Notes: generated by a model from the sequence alone, not told the origin. Positions 1-10,289 are shown, counted from the first letter of the stretch. The stretch is DNA of 64,000 nt from Mycobacterium adipatum (GCF_001644575.1 NZ_CP015596.1:310001-374000), one strand, 5' to 3'. Made by a program: numbers and translations.

Positions 1-1235
1 CGCAGAGCACGGGCGTTCTGACGTTGCTCGGTGACATCGCGGAACGCCAGGACGTCCAGGCCGTCCTGACGCGCCAGCGGGGCCGTGGCCAGTTCGATGA
101 CGCGGTGGTCGTGCGCTTCGATGACGATGTCGCTGGGCTGGTGGCCGTCCTCGCCATCGACAGACGACGTGGACGTGCGGGCCATCGAGGCCGCCACGAC
201 ATCGTCGACCAGCCCGGAGCCCGCCGAACGGGCGTTCTGCAGGATCACCGCACCGTGCGCGTCGATGACGACGACGCTGTCGTGGATGCTGTCGAGCACG
301 GCGCCCAGCAGTTCGGAGTCGCGGTCCGCCCGATCCCGGGCCTGTTTCAGTTGTCTGATCAGACGCGTGCGGGAATCTCGGTACAGCGACAGGGTCAGCA
401 CGATCAGCGTCAGGCTGCCCACCATCGCCTGCGCCAGCAGAGCCCGCACCTGCATATCGGGCACGATCAGCGGTCCCCTGTCGGCCAGCGTTGCGTAGAT
501 GATCCAGATGCCCGCCAGCGTGAGGAATACGGTGCTCACCGTGGTGCTGTAGCGCAGCGTCAGCCAGATGGCGGGAACGAGCGCGATGAACGCCATCGGT
601 ATGCCGTGGTTCGGCCAGAAGGTCCACACGAACACACACCCGACGGCGACCATCGCCAACAGGGCCTCCAGCACCGCACCCACCGGGGTCCTCGGGCGCT
701 TCCAGCTGACATCGCGCAAGCGCAGCCAGATGGCCACCCCGAGCAGCGCGGTGACGCCGTTGCGGACCGCGAACAGTGCGAATGTTTCGAACATGTCCGC
801 GCCCTTGGCGACCGCGAAGTAGCCGGTCGCCAGCACGGCTGCGCTGCAGGTCCCGACCGCCACCGCGGCGGCGAGACGGGCAAGGTCGGCGGGGTCACGA
901 AGCACGACCTCGTTGCGCCGATAGCGCAACACGGCCACCGTCACCAGCGACAGCACGATGTTGACGAGCACGAACCAGGCGCTGAGGATGGGCGTGGCGC
1001 CGGTCGCGACGTTCGTCGAATAGGCCACCAGCCCCAGCAGGACCACGTGGGTGATGCGTTCCCGGGTGCCGCGGGTGGACGTGGCGAGCATCCAGATGAC
1101 GCCGACGGCCGCCGCCGGCCACACCAGGGAGACCTCGCTGCCGGCCAGCCGAGTGGCGCGGCCGGCGACCACGGACAGCGCATAAAGAAGCGGGAATGCG
1201 ACAAAGTACGTCGCAGCACCCACGATTCGAGCCAT
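1..1235 (-). CDS. MASE1-PAS membrane sensor protein, C-terminus cut off by the window edge
   Basis: The protein starts at an ATG (1233-1235) and its reading frame runs off the left edge, so only about the first 411 residues are present. The N-terminal part is a string of hydrophobic segments with the motif SLVWPAAAVGVIWMLA near residue 35, typical of the MASE1 integral-membrane sensory domain. The last visible part reads DVLAFRDVTEQR, the usual end of a PAS domain. Proteins of this layout normally continue into a GGDEF/EAL, histidine kinase or PP2C output domain, but that part lies outside the window, so the output cannot be named. The ligand is unknown. The reading is clear for MASE1-PAS and open for the function. 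Confidence 0.8.
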   Translation of the reverse strand, partial: MARIVGAATYFVAFPLLYALSVVAGRATRLAGSEVSLVWPAAAVGVIWMLATSTRGTRERITHVVLLGLVAYSTNVATGATPILSAWFVLVNIVLSLVTVAVLRYRRNEVVLRDPADLARLAAAVAVGTCSAAVLATGYFAVAKGADMFETFALFAVRNGVTALLGVAIWLRLRDVSWKRPRTPVGAVLEALLAMVAVGCVFVWTFWPNHGIPMAFIALVPAIWLTLRYSTTVSTVFLTLAGIWIIYATLADRGPLIVPDMQVRALLAQAMVGSLTLIVLTLSLYRDSRTRLIRQLKQARDRADRDSELLGAVLDSIHDSVVVIDAHGAVILQNARSAGSGLVDDVVAASMARTSTSSVDGEDGHQPSDIVIEAHDHRVIELATAPLARQDGLDVLAFRDVTEQRQNARAL

Positions 1236-1328
1236 CGCACCACCGTTCTTGCGCCTACCCCGTCAAGGATGCGCCCGGAAAGGGTGCGCGCGGACGCCAA
1301 CACGCAAACTGACGTCAGCGCGGTTGCC

Positions 1329-1757
1329 CTACGCCACGGGCCCGGGTGGGCTACCGGCCATTTCGGCAATACGCTGCACCGCGATCTGCAGTACCGGAAG
1401 ATACACCGGCGCCCACACCGGGGCGCTCATCCAGACCCGGCACCCACCGCGGTCGAGGTGCTCCACCCCGTGCCGGGTGGCCGGTACCCCGGCGACGTCC
1501 CATCCCCAGGTCCGCCCGGGATCGAACTCCGAGATCACGAACGGCAACCGAACACCGACCGGGGTCCAGACCCGGCCGGTCGCACCCAGCAGCAGGGCGG
1601 TGCCGTCGAGTTCGGCCTTGCGGACCGTGAGCCCCCAGCGCGGCCAGGCCTGCAGGTCCGTCAGGATCTGCCACACCGTATCCGCGGGTGCCGCGACGTC
1701 CCGGCTCGCCGTCCACATGCCGATGGCATACCCACGCGGCGATCCGCCGAACCGCAT
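1329..1757 (-). CDS. SRPBCC (polyketide cyclase/START-like) family protein
   Basis: The 142-residue product has the SRPBCC pattern: an opening strand and helix (SRDVAAPADTVWQILTDL, residues about 17-34), a W-P-x-W turn, a central beta region ending in EFDPGRTWGWDV, and a long C-terminal helix with PVLQIAVQRIAEM. Such proteins bind hydrophobic ligands in a helix-grip pocket; the ligand here is unknown. The start at 1757 lies 18 bases after the stop of the upstream gene, so the two may be co-transcribed. An internal ATG at 1718 would give a start nearer the usual position before the first strand and is a real alternative. Neither start has a strong ribosome-binding site. Confidence 0.75.
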   Translation of the reverse strand: MRFGGSPRGYAIGMWTASRDVAAPADTVWQILTDLQAWPRWGLTVRKAELDGTALLLGATGRVWTPVGVRLPFVISEFDPGRTWGWDVAGVPATRHGVEHLDRGGCRVWMSAPVWAPVYLPVLQIAVQRIAEMAGSPPGPVA

Positions 1758-1775
1758 CCGGCGAGCGGGGGTCGT

Positions 1776-2291
1776 TCAGCTCGGCGGAGGGTCGATCGGC
1801 TTCAGGCTGATCGGCACCCAATGCGTGCCCGGGCCCTCACCCGGACACCCGGTTCCGGCAACGACGAGTGTGCGCTCACCGTGGAAACCGCCGTCAGCAT
1901 CCGGGATCCAGTAGTCCGAGCGGATGGCGGGCACGCCACTGGTGGGGTTCGTGCGGTCACACAGGTACGGCTGCTCACCGCTGGTCTCCCACCGTGCGTT
2001 GTTCCACCGATACTCGAACTCCAAGGGAGCGGCGGGATTGCGGGCCTGATCGTCGCTGTTGTCCATCCGCGCCACGCACCCGTCGACGTCACACTGCGTG
2101 ACGAACACGGTCGGATAGGTGACCGGTTTCATCGGCGTCGGGACGCCGTTGAACGTCTGTTTCGCGAAATCGATGAGGACGTCGTAGTAACCGTAGATCG
2201 GCACGGGTTCGACCCGATCGGCCTGAGCCGACGGCGCACCGGGCACCATGGCGCAGACGACGGCCACACCACCCGCCAGCATCTTGTACAC
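1776..2291 (-). CDS. small exported protein of unknown function
   Basis: The frame begins with a short signal peptide (hydrophobic stretch MLAGGVAVVCAM, cleavage probably after APSAQA). The mature protein is about 150 residues with four cysteines and several Trp/Tyr pairs (YRWNNARWE, DYWIPDADGG), which suggests a compact disulfide-bonded secreted domain. I do not recognise a named family; similar small exported proteins are common in mycobacteria. I place the start at the GTG at 2291 because it adds a lysine to the signal peptide n-region. The ATG at 2282 is equally possible, and an open frame continues upstream to 2399. It is followed 18 bases downstream by the SRPBCC gene. Confidence 0.65.
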   Translation of the reverse strand: MYKMLAGGVAVVCAMVPGAPSAQADRVEPVPIYGYYDVLIDFAKQTFNGVPTPMKPVTYPTVFVTQCDVDGCVARMDNSDDQARNPAAPLEFEYRWNNARWETSGEQPYLCDRTNPTSGVPAIRSDYWIPDADGGFHGERTLVVAGTGCPGEGPGTHWVPISLKPIDPPPS

Positions 2292-2475
2292 CGTTGTCGT
2301 ACTACACGCCCGGACGTCCCTTCGTCGGCGAATGCCCAAACCGATCCGCGATGGCGACCGCGAACCCTGCGCGGCCACACCGCCAACGGGGCCTACCAAC
2401 TGCGCCTGGAACAGCGCACCGGCACCCTCAAGGCCGGCCTGGCCGCAGGCCCAAATCGAGATGGCGACTTGGCTT

Positions 2476-3264
2476 CTAGACAGAAAGCGGCGGATCCGTC
2501 TGCGTCATCCGGGCGTACAACTGCGGCAGGAACGCGGCCAGATGGTTCATCTCCTGCGCGCAGTGCACCAGCAGATCGCGCGGGTCGGGGAGTTGGCGCG
2601 CGGCGATCGGGGCCACCGCCCGGTCGGTGATCCCGAAACCGCGGCGCACCGCCACAAACCGGCCACCCATCCAGAATCGGGACCGCATCTGGGCACCGTC
2701 AGCTGTGGGCCGGACGTGGTGGATCAGCCAACCCACATCGACGGGGAGATCGGCCGATCCCAGCCGCGCGCAGATGGCCACATCGGTTTCGGGTACCACC
2801 AAGCCCAGCAGCGACGGCTCCACGAACTGGATCGCCGCCCTGGTATCAGCAGACCCGAGATACTCACGCACCAAGGAGGTTCGACCGACGTAGCGGACAT
2901 CCGCGCCGCCATCGCGCCACTGCGCGCAGACATGGGCGCGCGGATGCCACAGTTTGTAACGCCGTGAGTCCGATCCGTGCCAGCCGAACCACCAGTCCCA
3001 CATCGGCGGTGTCACACCCGGCATATCGGTGCGCACAGACACCTGGAAAGCGCCACCGGCCAGCCTGCCGTAACCGTTCTCGGTCTGTTGTACCGTCGAA
3101 TCCATCAGTGCGGCAACATCATCGAACCCGGGAAGGACCGGTTCGGCCTGCGGTCCGTGCTCCAGCGCCTCGACGACATGGGCGGGCAGCGGCGCCATCT
3201 GCGGATCGAAGAACTCACCGAACGGGGTGTTCTCGTCACCGTCGCGATAACCCAGATACGACAT
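2476..3264 (-). CDS. DAPG (acylphloroglucinol) hydrolase-like protein, PhlG family
   Basis: The 262-residue product resembles the 2,4-diacetylphloroglucinol hydrolase (PhlG/phloretin hydrolase) family, zinc enzymes that cut the C-C bond between an aromatic ring and an acyl group. Supporting features are the segment MWDWWFGWHGSDSRRYKLWH (residues 89-107), the histidines H96, H107 and H111, and the C-terminal H234-C-A-Q-E238. That H-x3-E spacing matches the His/Glu zinc pair I recall from PhlG. The start ATG overlaps the stop of the upstream FAD oxidase by one base (TGATG), so the two are translationally coupled. The physiological substrate is unknown; a plant polyphenol or an aryl ketone is a reasonable guess. 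The family call is fairly firm and the substrate is inference. Confidence 0.75.
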   Translation of the reverse strand: MSYLGYRDGDENTPFGEFFDPQMAPLPAHVVEALEHGPQAEPVLPGFDDVAALMDSTVQQTENGYGRLAGGAFQVSVRTDMPGVTPPMWDWWFGWHGSDSRRYKLWHPRAHVCAQWRDGGADVRYVGRTSLVREYLGSADTRAAIQFVEPSLLGLVVPETDVAICARLGSADLPVDVGWLIHHVRPTADGAQMRSRFWMGGRFVAVRRGFGITDRAVAPIAARQLPDPRDLLVHCAQEMNHLAAFLPQLYARMTQTDPPLSV

Positions 3265-4592
3265 CAGACGCGACCCATCCAGCTGTGGAAAAGCCCCGCC
3301 GGATCGTACCGGGCGCGAACCCGGTCCAGGGTGTCCATCGCCTCCGGGGTGGCGAATGCCGCGGGCCGCTGGCCCAGGTTCTCGTCGGCCAGCTGGATGC
3401 CGGTCTGCAGATGCTGCATGGCCGCCATGTTTGATCGAGCCCAATCGCCGTACTTCTCGTCGTCGGCCGGATCTTCCCAGACACCGTAGAGCGCAAGGTA
3501 AATCTCGTCTTCCAAGCTGTAGGCCATGCCCTGCCGTTGTGGTGACGGCCCCCAGTTGAGCCAGAGGAAGTGTGCCGGATGCGGAGGCATCGTCGACAGT
3601 ATGCGCCGGATACCGGGCATCAAGTCTTCGGCCGGCGCCGAGGTCCACATGTTGTCGACGCCGTAGCGGTATCCCGTGGGGTAGTTGGTCATGACGCCCG
3701 CATACCAGGTCTGCAGGTCCGTCGGCGCATAGGGCACCGCGACGAGCGCCTTACTTCGCGCCGGGCAGGTCTCCAGCACCGCGAGCGCATCGATCGCCTC
3801 CTGCTCGGTATCGGCGAAAACCGGTGAGGCCATCACGATCCCGGGGGTATCCAGGCCCGCACCCGGCACGGAGCGGGAGGCCACGATCTGCAGTTCGACG
3901 CGTCGGTCCACCGCGGCGCTGATCGACCGCGCCCACGGATAGATGTCCTCGGCCGCCTCCAGCGGGTAGACGAACAGGCTGCTGCCGCAGACCGCAGGCC
4001 GGGCATGCAGCTTGAGGTGGAAGGCCGTGACCACCGCGAAGAACCCGGGGCCGGAACCCCGCGCGGCCCAGTAGAGGTCGGCGTGGTGCTCGGCATCGAT
4101 GTAGCGGCGCTCACCGTCGGCGGTGACCACATCGAGGCCGAGCACGCTCTCGCACGCCGGTCCGAGCACCCGGCTGTTCCAGCCGTAGCCACCCTGCAAC
4201 AGGTATCCGCCGATGCACACCCCCTTGCAGTGCCCGGCAGGGAAGAACAGATCCTGCTCGGCGAGTAGTTCCGCCAGCACGCTGCCGCCCATTCCCGGGC
4301 CGACCACCGCGGTGCGGGCGCCGGTGTCGATCGCGCAGTGGTCCAGCCCCTTGACGTCGAGCAGCATCCCGCCGTCGCGGACATGGTTACCGGCCCAGCT
4401 GTGCCCACCGGATCGCACGCCGACCGTCAACCCGCGTTGCCTGGCGTAGCCGATGGCGTCGACGACATCATCGGCGTCCGCAGCCTGAACGATGACCTCG
4501 GGGTAGCGCTCCGGGGTGCGGGCATTCCAGACGGTCCGGGTTCGGGCGTGCTCGTAACCTTCGTCGCCGCGAAAGAAGTATCGACCGGTCAT
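3264..4592 (-). CDS. FAD-binding oxidoreductase, berberine-bridge type with two covalent flavin sites
   Basis: The 442-residue product is a PCMH-fold oxidase. Near residue 61 it has RSGGHSWAGNH, whose H64 is the usual 8-alpha-histidyl FAD attachment. Residues 119-122 (AGHC) align with the AGTC motif whose cysteine makes the 6-S-cysteinyl bond, so both covalent links look present. The C-terminus ends in the berberine-bridge pattern (RYDPAGLFHSW). Such enzymes oxidise alcohols, phenolics or sugars with oxygen. The start MTGRYFF is chosen because it follows the divergent promoter region. The gene overlaps the hydrolase gene downstream by one base, so they probably act in one pathway. The exact reaction cannot be told from sequence. 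Confidence 0.85.
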   Translation of the reverse strand: MTGRYFFRGDEGYEHARTRTVWNARTPERYPEVIVQAADADDVVDAIGYARQRGLTVGVRSGGHSWAGNHVRDGGMLLDVKGLDHCAIDTGARTAVVGPGMGGSVLAELLAEQDLFFPAGHCKGVCIGGYLLQGGYGWNSRVLGPACESVLGLDVVTADGERRYIDAEHHADLYWAARGSGPGFFAVVTAFHLKLHARPAVCGSSLFVYPLEAAEDIYPWARSISAAVDRRVELQIVASRSVPGAGLDTPGIVMASPVFADTEQEAIDALAVLETCPARSKALVAVPYAPTDLQTWYAGVMTNYPTGYRYGVDNMWTSAPAEDLMPGIRRILSTMPPHPAHFLWLNWGPSPQRQGMAYSLEDEIYLALYGVWEDPADDEKYGDWARSNMAAMQHLQTGIQLADENLGQRPAAFATPEAMDTLDRVRARYDPAGLFHSWMGRV

Positions 4593-4632
4593 GGTTCCGC
4601 CCTCAACGAGAGATCCGTAATGCGAATCTTGA

Positions 4633-4651
4633 TGATCCGTATAGCGGATCA
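4633..4651. promoter_or_regulatory. perfect inverted repeat, likely IclR operator
   Basis: TGATCCG-N5-CGGATCA is a perfect 7-bp inverted repeat with arms at 4633-4639 and 4645-4651. It lies between the divergent FAD oxidase (start 4592) and the IclR gene (start 4665). The size and symmetry fit an IclR dimer site. It ends 13 bases before the IclR start codon, so binding would block the regulator's own transcription and probably also the oxidase promoter. The assignment to this regulator is inferred from position. Confidence 0.6.
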
Positions 4652-4664
4652 ATATAGTGACACC

Positions 4665-5396
4665 ATGGCGCCGACGGAAGAGCAACCGAGCACGAAAATT
4701 GACGGGCGCGATGACGGCCTGCAGGTGCTGCGCCGCGCCGCCGCGGCGCTGGACGAGATCGCGACGGCGCCGGGCCTCCTGCGGCCGGCCGATCTCGGAG
4801 CCAACCTCGGCCTGGCCAAGTCCACCGCACGCAGGCTGCTGGTCGCCCTCGTCGATATCGGCTTCGCCGCCGTCGACGATGCCGGCCGCTACCACCTCGG
4901 CGACCGCCTCCTGGGACTGACCAGCGCCGATGGCTCGAATCTGGCCGCAACCCTGCGACCGGTCATCGAGCGGGTCGCGAAGGCGACCGGAGAGACCGTC
5001 GACCTCTCGGTCCTGCGCGGACACCAGATGTGGTTCATCGACCAGATCGAGTCCGGGCACCGACTACGCGCCGTGTCTGCGATCGGCGAACGCTTCCCGC
5101 TGACCGACACCGCCAACGGCAAGGCCGCACTGGCACTGCTGGACGATGAGCAGATCCCCAGTTCGCTGCTGCCCGAGATCCGTGGCATCCGCGAGTCCGG
5201 GATCGCCTACGACCGCGATGAGCACACCGGCGGAATCTCGGCGGCGGGTATCGCCGGAAGACTGCCGGGTGGGCATATCGTGGCGATCTCGGTGCCGACC
5301 CCCACCGAACGGTTCGCGCAACGCGAGCCCGTCATCGTCGATGCGCTCCGGGCCGCACGGTCGGCGCCGGAGTGGACGCCGGGATTGCTCAGGTGA
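4665..5396 (+). CDS. IclR-family transcriptional regulator
   Basis: The 243-residue product has an N-terminal winged helix (residues about 15-75, with RPADLGANLGLAKSTARRLLVAL as recognition region) and a C-terminal IclR ligand-binding domain (DLSVLRGHQMWFIDQIES, ERFPLTDTANGKAALALL). IclR proteins bind small, often aromatic or organic acid effectors. The ATG at 4665 is chosen because it sits just after the inverted repeat and gives the normal family length; in-frame upstream codons would run through the operator. It is divergent from the oxidase/hydrolase pair, which it probably controls. Its 3' end overlaps the convergent methyltransferase gene by 8 bases. Confidence 0.85.
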   Translation: MAPTEEQPSTKIDGRDDGLQVLRRAAAALDEIATAPGLLRPADLGANLGLAKSTARRLLVALVDIGFAAVDDAGRYHLGDRLLGLTSADGSNLAATLRPVIERVAKATGETVDLSVLRGHQMWFIDQIESGHRLRAVSAIGERFPLTDTANGKAALALLDDEQIPSSLLPEIRGIRESGIAYDRDEHTGGISAAGIAGRLPGGHIVAISVPTPTERFAQREPVIVDALRAARSAPEWTPGLLR

Positions 5397-6036
5397 CGAT
5401 GGCGACGGCGAACCCGTCCCAGCCCTTGGCGCCGACGGTCTGGATGGCCGCCGTGTCCAGACGCGGATGGTTGCCCATCATCGCCAGGGTGTCGCGGACC
5501 GCGATGGCCTGCGCATCCTCGGGCGCCGGCTCGAGCACCCGGCCACCGCGAGCGATGTTGTCGACCACGATGAGTGCACCCGGAGCGGCCAGCCCGATCG
5601 CCGCCTCCACATAGGCCGGGTTGTTCTCCTTGTCCGCGTCGATGAAGAACAGATCGAACGGGCCGGTCAGGGTGGGCAGGGTGTCCAGTGCGGACCCGAC
5701 GATCACCTCGACGCGGTCCGCCAGACCCGCTCGCGCCAGGTTGGCCGTGGCCACCTCGGCGTGCCGGGGCTCGTACTCGCACGTGGTCACCCGGCCCTGC
5801 GCACCGACGCCGCGGGCCAGACATATCGTGGAATAGCCTGCCAGCGTCCCTATTTCGAGCACACGTCGGGCGCCGGTCATCTTCGCGAACAATGTCAGCA
5901 GGTGGCCGTGCTGCGCGGACACCTCGATGGCCGGCATTCCCGCCGCCTCGGTCGACGCGCGCGCCGCGCGCAGCGCGTCATCCTCGGTGTGCAACAACTC
6001 GCCGAGCAATCTGTCCACATCCGCCGGTTCGGTCAT
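5389..6036 (-). CDS. class I SAM-dependent O-methyltransferase (Rv0187-like)
   Basis: The 215-residue product is a catechol-O-methyltransferase-type enzyme. Motif I reads VLEIGTLAGYSTICLA (residues about 60-75), a conserved acidic residue for SAM ribose lies in TCEYEPRH, and metal-binding acidic residues lie in FFIDADKENN and VDN. Length and order match the O-methyltransferase family that includes M. tuberculosis Rv0187. It follows the Rv0185-like gene and overlaps it by 4 bases (ATGA), while in M. tuberculosis bglS intervenes, so synteny is close but not identical. The acceptor substrate is unknown; small catechol-like phenolics are typical. Confidence 0.88.
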   Translation of the reverse strand: MTEPADVDRLLGELLHTEDDALRAARASTEAAGMPAIEVSAQHGHLLTLFAKMTGARRVLEIGTLAGYSTICLARGVGAQGRVTTCEYEPRHAEVATANLARAGLADRVEVIVGSALDTLPTLTGPFDLFFIDADKENNPAYVEAAIGLAAPGALIVVDNIARGGRVLEPAPEDAQAIAVRDTLAMMGNHPRLDTAAIQTVGAKGWDGFAVAIVT

Positions 6037-6512
6037 CCGGCCACCCCCTCTTTCGAGTAGATCACCCGCAGCACGTGCCGCGCCTCGGGTCCCATCACCG
6101 AGCCTGCCAGTTCGGTCATCGTGGCGACGAACTCGGCACCGTGTGGGGCGCCGGCCGCCGTGAGATGGTGGGCCATCTCATGCAGGACCACCAGTTCGCG
6201 CAGCGCCCAGGTGCCGTGCCGGTCGGGTACCGCGATCGTCCCGGATTCGTAGTGTGCCGCGGTCTCGCCGCGCCGCGACCGCACCTCCAGCGGTGCCGCG
6301 CCGGGCCATCGTTCGCGCACGGCGGGCATGTTCAGCACATCGGTGACGTAGCGGCGCACGGACTCGACCGACCCGAACCGCGCCTCCGGCGGCAGCGTCA
6401 ACGCCGTGCCGAAGAAGTCGATGGCGCCGGTGCCGTGCTGGGCGGCGCGGTCGAACAGGGTGCGTACGAATTCCTCTGCCGCATAGACCTTTGCCCGCTG
6501 GGTGTCCCGCAC
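6033..6512 (-). CDS. putative zinc metallohydrolase, TIGR04338 type (Rv0185-like)
   Basis: The 159-residue product carries HEMAHHLT near residue 112, an HExxH zinc-protease signature with a further histidine next to it. The rest matches the actinobacterial TIGR04338 family, whose substrate is not known to me. The GTG start at 6512 overlaps the TAG stop of the upstream DUF2786 gene by one base (TAGTG), and its own stop overlaps the methyltransferase start (ATGA). The three genes therefore look like one translationally coupled unit. The same order (Rv0184, Rv0185) is found in M. tuberculosis. Activity is inferred only from the motif. Confidence 0.82.
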   Translation of the reverse strand: MRDTQRAKVYAAEEFVRTLFDRAAQHGTGAIDFFGTALTLPPEARFGSVESVRRYVTDVLNMPAVRERWPGAAPLEVRSRRGETAAHYESGTIAVPDRHGTWALRELVVLHEMAHHLTAAGAPHGAEFVATMTELAGSVMGPEARHVLRVIYSKEGVAG

Positions 6513-7261
6513 TAGCGCTCCAGCGGTGCCCGTGCCCCGGAGATCTCCTGGCTCGGACCCAGCCGGGCCCGCCGGCCGGCCCGGTCCCCGGCGCGGCGCG
6601 CCGCAGACGAGTACCCGGCCGATGCGCTGGTGGCCCGCCAGGTGCCCCGGGCCGCGGAGGACTGCCGGTAGAACGAGGTCAGTTCCAGGTCCTTGTTACG
6701 CAGCGCGAGTGCGGTGCCCGGCGCCCGCGTGGTGTCCTGGGTTGCCGCGCGACGAGCTTCGTCACGCGCCTCGGCCAGCCGCTGGCCCACCCGCGCGCCG
6801 AAGGCCAGCTGAAAGTTGAGCCGGGCGGTGATCGTCGGGGTGGGACGATGTGCACCGGTGGCGATATAGCTGTCGGATGCCCGCACCATCTGCACCAACA
6901 GCCCGGCATACAGCGCATGGCTGGCGTCGATGTCCTCGCCGAAGCCGTAGGCGTACACATACGTGGAATTGGACGCCACATCGCATTTCACGTCATTGGC
7001 CATGGCGATCACCACGAACAGTTGCACGTAGGTGCGCAGCCCGCGGGTGCCGGGGTCACCGATGGTGATGGTGCGCTGCAGTGGCGCCTGCGCCGCGGTG
7101 CGTTGCGCGGAATGCGCGCGGGCCACCGCGAGATCGATCGATGTCGCGGTGGCCAGCCGCTGCGCGGCGGTCATGAACGCCTCGGCCTCATGGACGTTGT
7201 CGGTGCCCTCGGCCTGGCGCAGCAGAGCCGCGATCCGGGCCAGCATCTTGTCGTTGCTCAT
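6512..7261 (-). CDS. DUF2786 domain protein (Rv0184-like)
   Basis: The 249-residue product opens with MSNDKMLARIAALLRQAEGTDNVHEAEAFMTAAQRLA, the DUF2786 signature in which a short helical repeat handles clustered Lys/Glu residues. The middle is an alpha/beta region (QLFVVIAMANDVKCDV). The last 60 residues are rich in Arg, Ser and Ala with low complexity, which suggests a disordered, possibly nucleic-acid-binding tail. The function is unknown. Its length equals that of Rv0184, and it stands between the lipoprotein hydrolase and the Rv0185-like metallohydrolase, as in related genomes. Confidence 0.82.
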   Translation of the reverse strand: MSNDKMLARIAALLRQAEGTDNVHEAEAFMTAAQRLATATSIDLAVARAHSAQRTAAQAPLQRTITIGDPGTRGLRTYVQLFVVIAMANDVKCDVASNSTYVYAYGFGEDIDASHALYAGLLVQMVRASDSYIATGAHRPTPTITARLNFQLAFGARVGQRLAEARDEARRAATQDTTRAPGTALALRNKDLELTSFYRQSSAARGTWRATSASAGYSSAARRAGDRAGRRARLGPSQEISGARAPLER

Positions 7262-7310
7262 GCGACCACGCTAGGGACGGGATCCGACAGGATCGCCTCC
7301 GTCGGTGCAC

Positions 7311-7337
7311 TTGTCCACATAACCGAATTCATCCACA
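7311..7337. other. two DnaA-box-like nonamers
   Basis: The 86-base gap between the DUF2786 gene and the lipoprotein gene contains TTGTCCACA (7311-7319), identical to the DnaA box preferred in mycobacterial origins. A second nonamer, TCATCCACA (7329-7337), has one mismatch to TTATCCACA. They lie in the same orientation, 9 bases apart. There is no AT-rich cluster or dnaA/dnaN context, so this is not an origin. It may be a DnaA-responsive control site upstream of the Rv0184-Rv0185-Rv0187 group, or chance. Confidence 0.35.
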
Positions 7338-7347
7338 ACCCTGTGCG

Positions 7348-9239
<1,892 letters not shown>

Positions 9240-9296
9240 CTATCTGCAACGGCCGCTGCATCCCGCTTGTCGGTGGGGGTCGGTAAGCTCGCCATC

Positions 9297-10289
9297 GTGA
9301 GCGTCCTCACAGCAGTAGATGGCCGGTTCGACTCCAAAGATGCGTTCCTCGCCGATGCGCAGCGATATCGCCGCGAGCTGCTGGCGCACTGCTACCGGAT
9401 GACCGGATCGGTGCACGACGCCGAGGATCTGGTCCAGGAGACGTTCCTGCGCGCCTGGAAGTCCTACGACCGCTTCGAAGGCAAGTCCTCGGTGCGCACC
9501 TGGCTGTACCGCATCGCCACCAATACCTCGTTGACCGCGCTGGAGGGTAAGCAACGCCGCCCGCTGCCCTCGGGGCTGGGCACCCAGAGTTCCGATCCGC
9601 ACGCGGACATCCATGAGCGACACGAGGTTCCGTGGTTGGAGCCGTTGCCCGATGCCGATGATCCGGCCGATCCGCAGGCGGTGGTCGGCACCCGGGAGTC
9701 GGTACGACTGGCGTTCGTGGCCGCGCTGCAGCACCTCTCCCCGCGCCAACGTGCGGTGCTGGTGCTGCGGGATGTCCTGCAGTGGCGAGCCGCCGAGGTG
9801 GCCGATGCCGTCGGTTCATCCACCGCGGCGATCAACAGCCTGCTGCAGCGGGCCCGCGCCCAGCTCGATGCCGTCGGCCCCAGCCAGGACCAGGCGCTCG
9901 TCGCCCCCGAGTCCCCCGAGGCCCAGGAGCTCCTGACCCGCTACATCTCGGCCTTCGAGGCCTATGACATCGAGAAGCTGGAGAAGCTGTTCACCGACGA
10001 CGCCATCTGGGAGATGCCGCCGTTCGACAGCTGGTACGTCGGGCCGGCCGCCATCGGCGCCCTGTCCCGCGACAAGTGCCCGGCCGAACGGGCCGGCGAC
10101 ATGCGGTTCGTCTCCACCACCGCCAACGGCCAGACGGCCGCGGGGATGTACCTGCGCAATCCGCAGACCGGCGTGCACGAGGCATTCCAACTGCATGTCC
10201 TCGACATCACCGAGGCCGGGATCACGCACGTCGTCGCGTTCCTGGACACCCGGTTGTTCGAGAAGTTCGGGCTACCGGCCGTCCTCTGA
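9297..10289 (+). CDS. sigG: ECF sigma factor SigG
   Basis: The 330-residue product is an ECF41-like sigma factor with a C-terminal SnoaL-like domain. Sigma region 2 is YRRELLAHCYRMTGSVHDAEDLVQET (about residues 22-47) and continues through SVRTWLYRIATN. Region 4 is SPRQRAVLVLRDVLQWRAAEVADAVG (around residue 150). The C-terminal third (LLTRYISAFEAYDIEKLEKLFTDD) is the SnoaL-like domain that tunes activity in these sigmas instead of a separate anti-sigma. The GTG at 9297 gives a slightly shorter N-terminus than M. tuberculosis SigG (370 aa). The 3' end overlaps the convergent VOC gene by 18 bases. Confidence 0.93.
   Translation: MSVLTAVDGRFDSKDAFLADAQRYRRELLAHCYRMTGSVHDAEDLVQETFLRAWKSYDRFEGKSSVRTWLYRIATNTSLTALEGKQRRPLPSGLGTQSSDPHADIHERHEVPWLEPLPDADDPADPQAVVGTRESVRLAFVAALQHLSPRQRAVLVLRDVLQWRAAEVADAVGSSTAAINSLLQRARAQLDAVGPSQDQALVAPESPEAQELLTRYISAFEAYDIEKLEKLFTDDAIWEMPPFDSWYVGPAAIGALSRDKCPAERAGDMRFVSTTANGQTAAGMYLRNPQTGVHEAFQLHVLDITEAGITHVVAFLDTRLFEKFGLPAVL

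Noticed and set aside
24..2630. An 868-codon open frame on the plus strand
   Set aside because: It runs opposite to the MASE1-PAS, SRPBCC and exported-protein genes, is built of Arg, His, Gln and Asp without domain motifs, and has the look of an antisense shadow in GC-rich DNA.
7311..7337. A replication origin suggested by DnaA-like boxes
   Set aside because: Only two boxes, no AT-rich unwinding region and no dnaA, dnaN or rpmH genes nearby.
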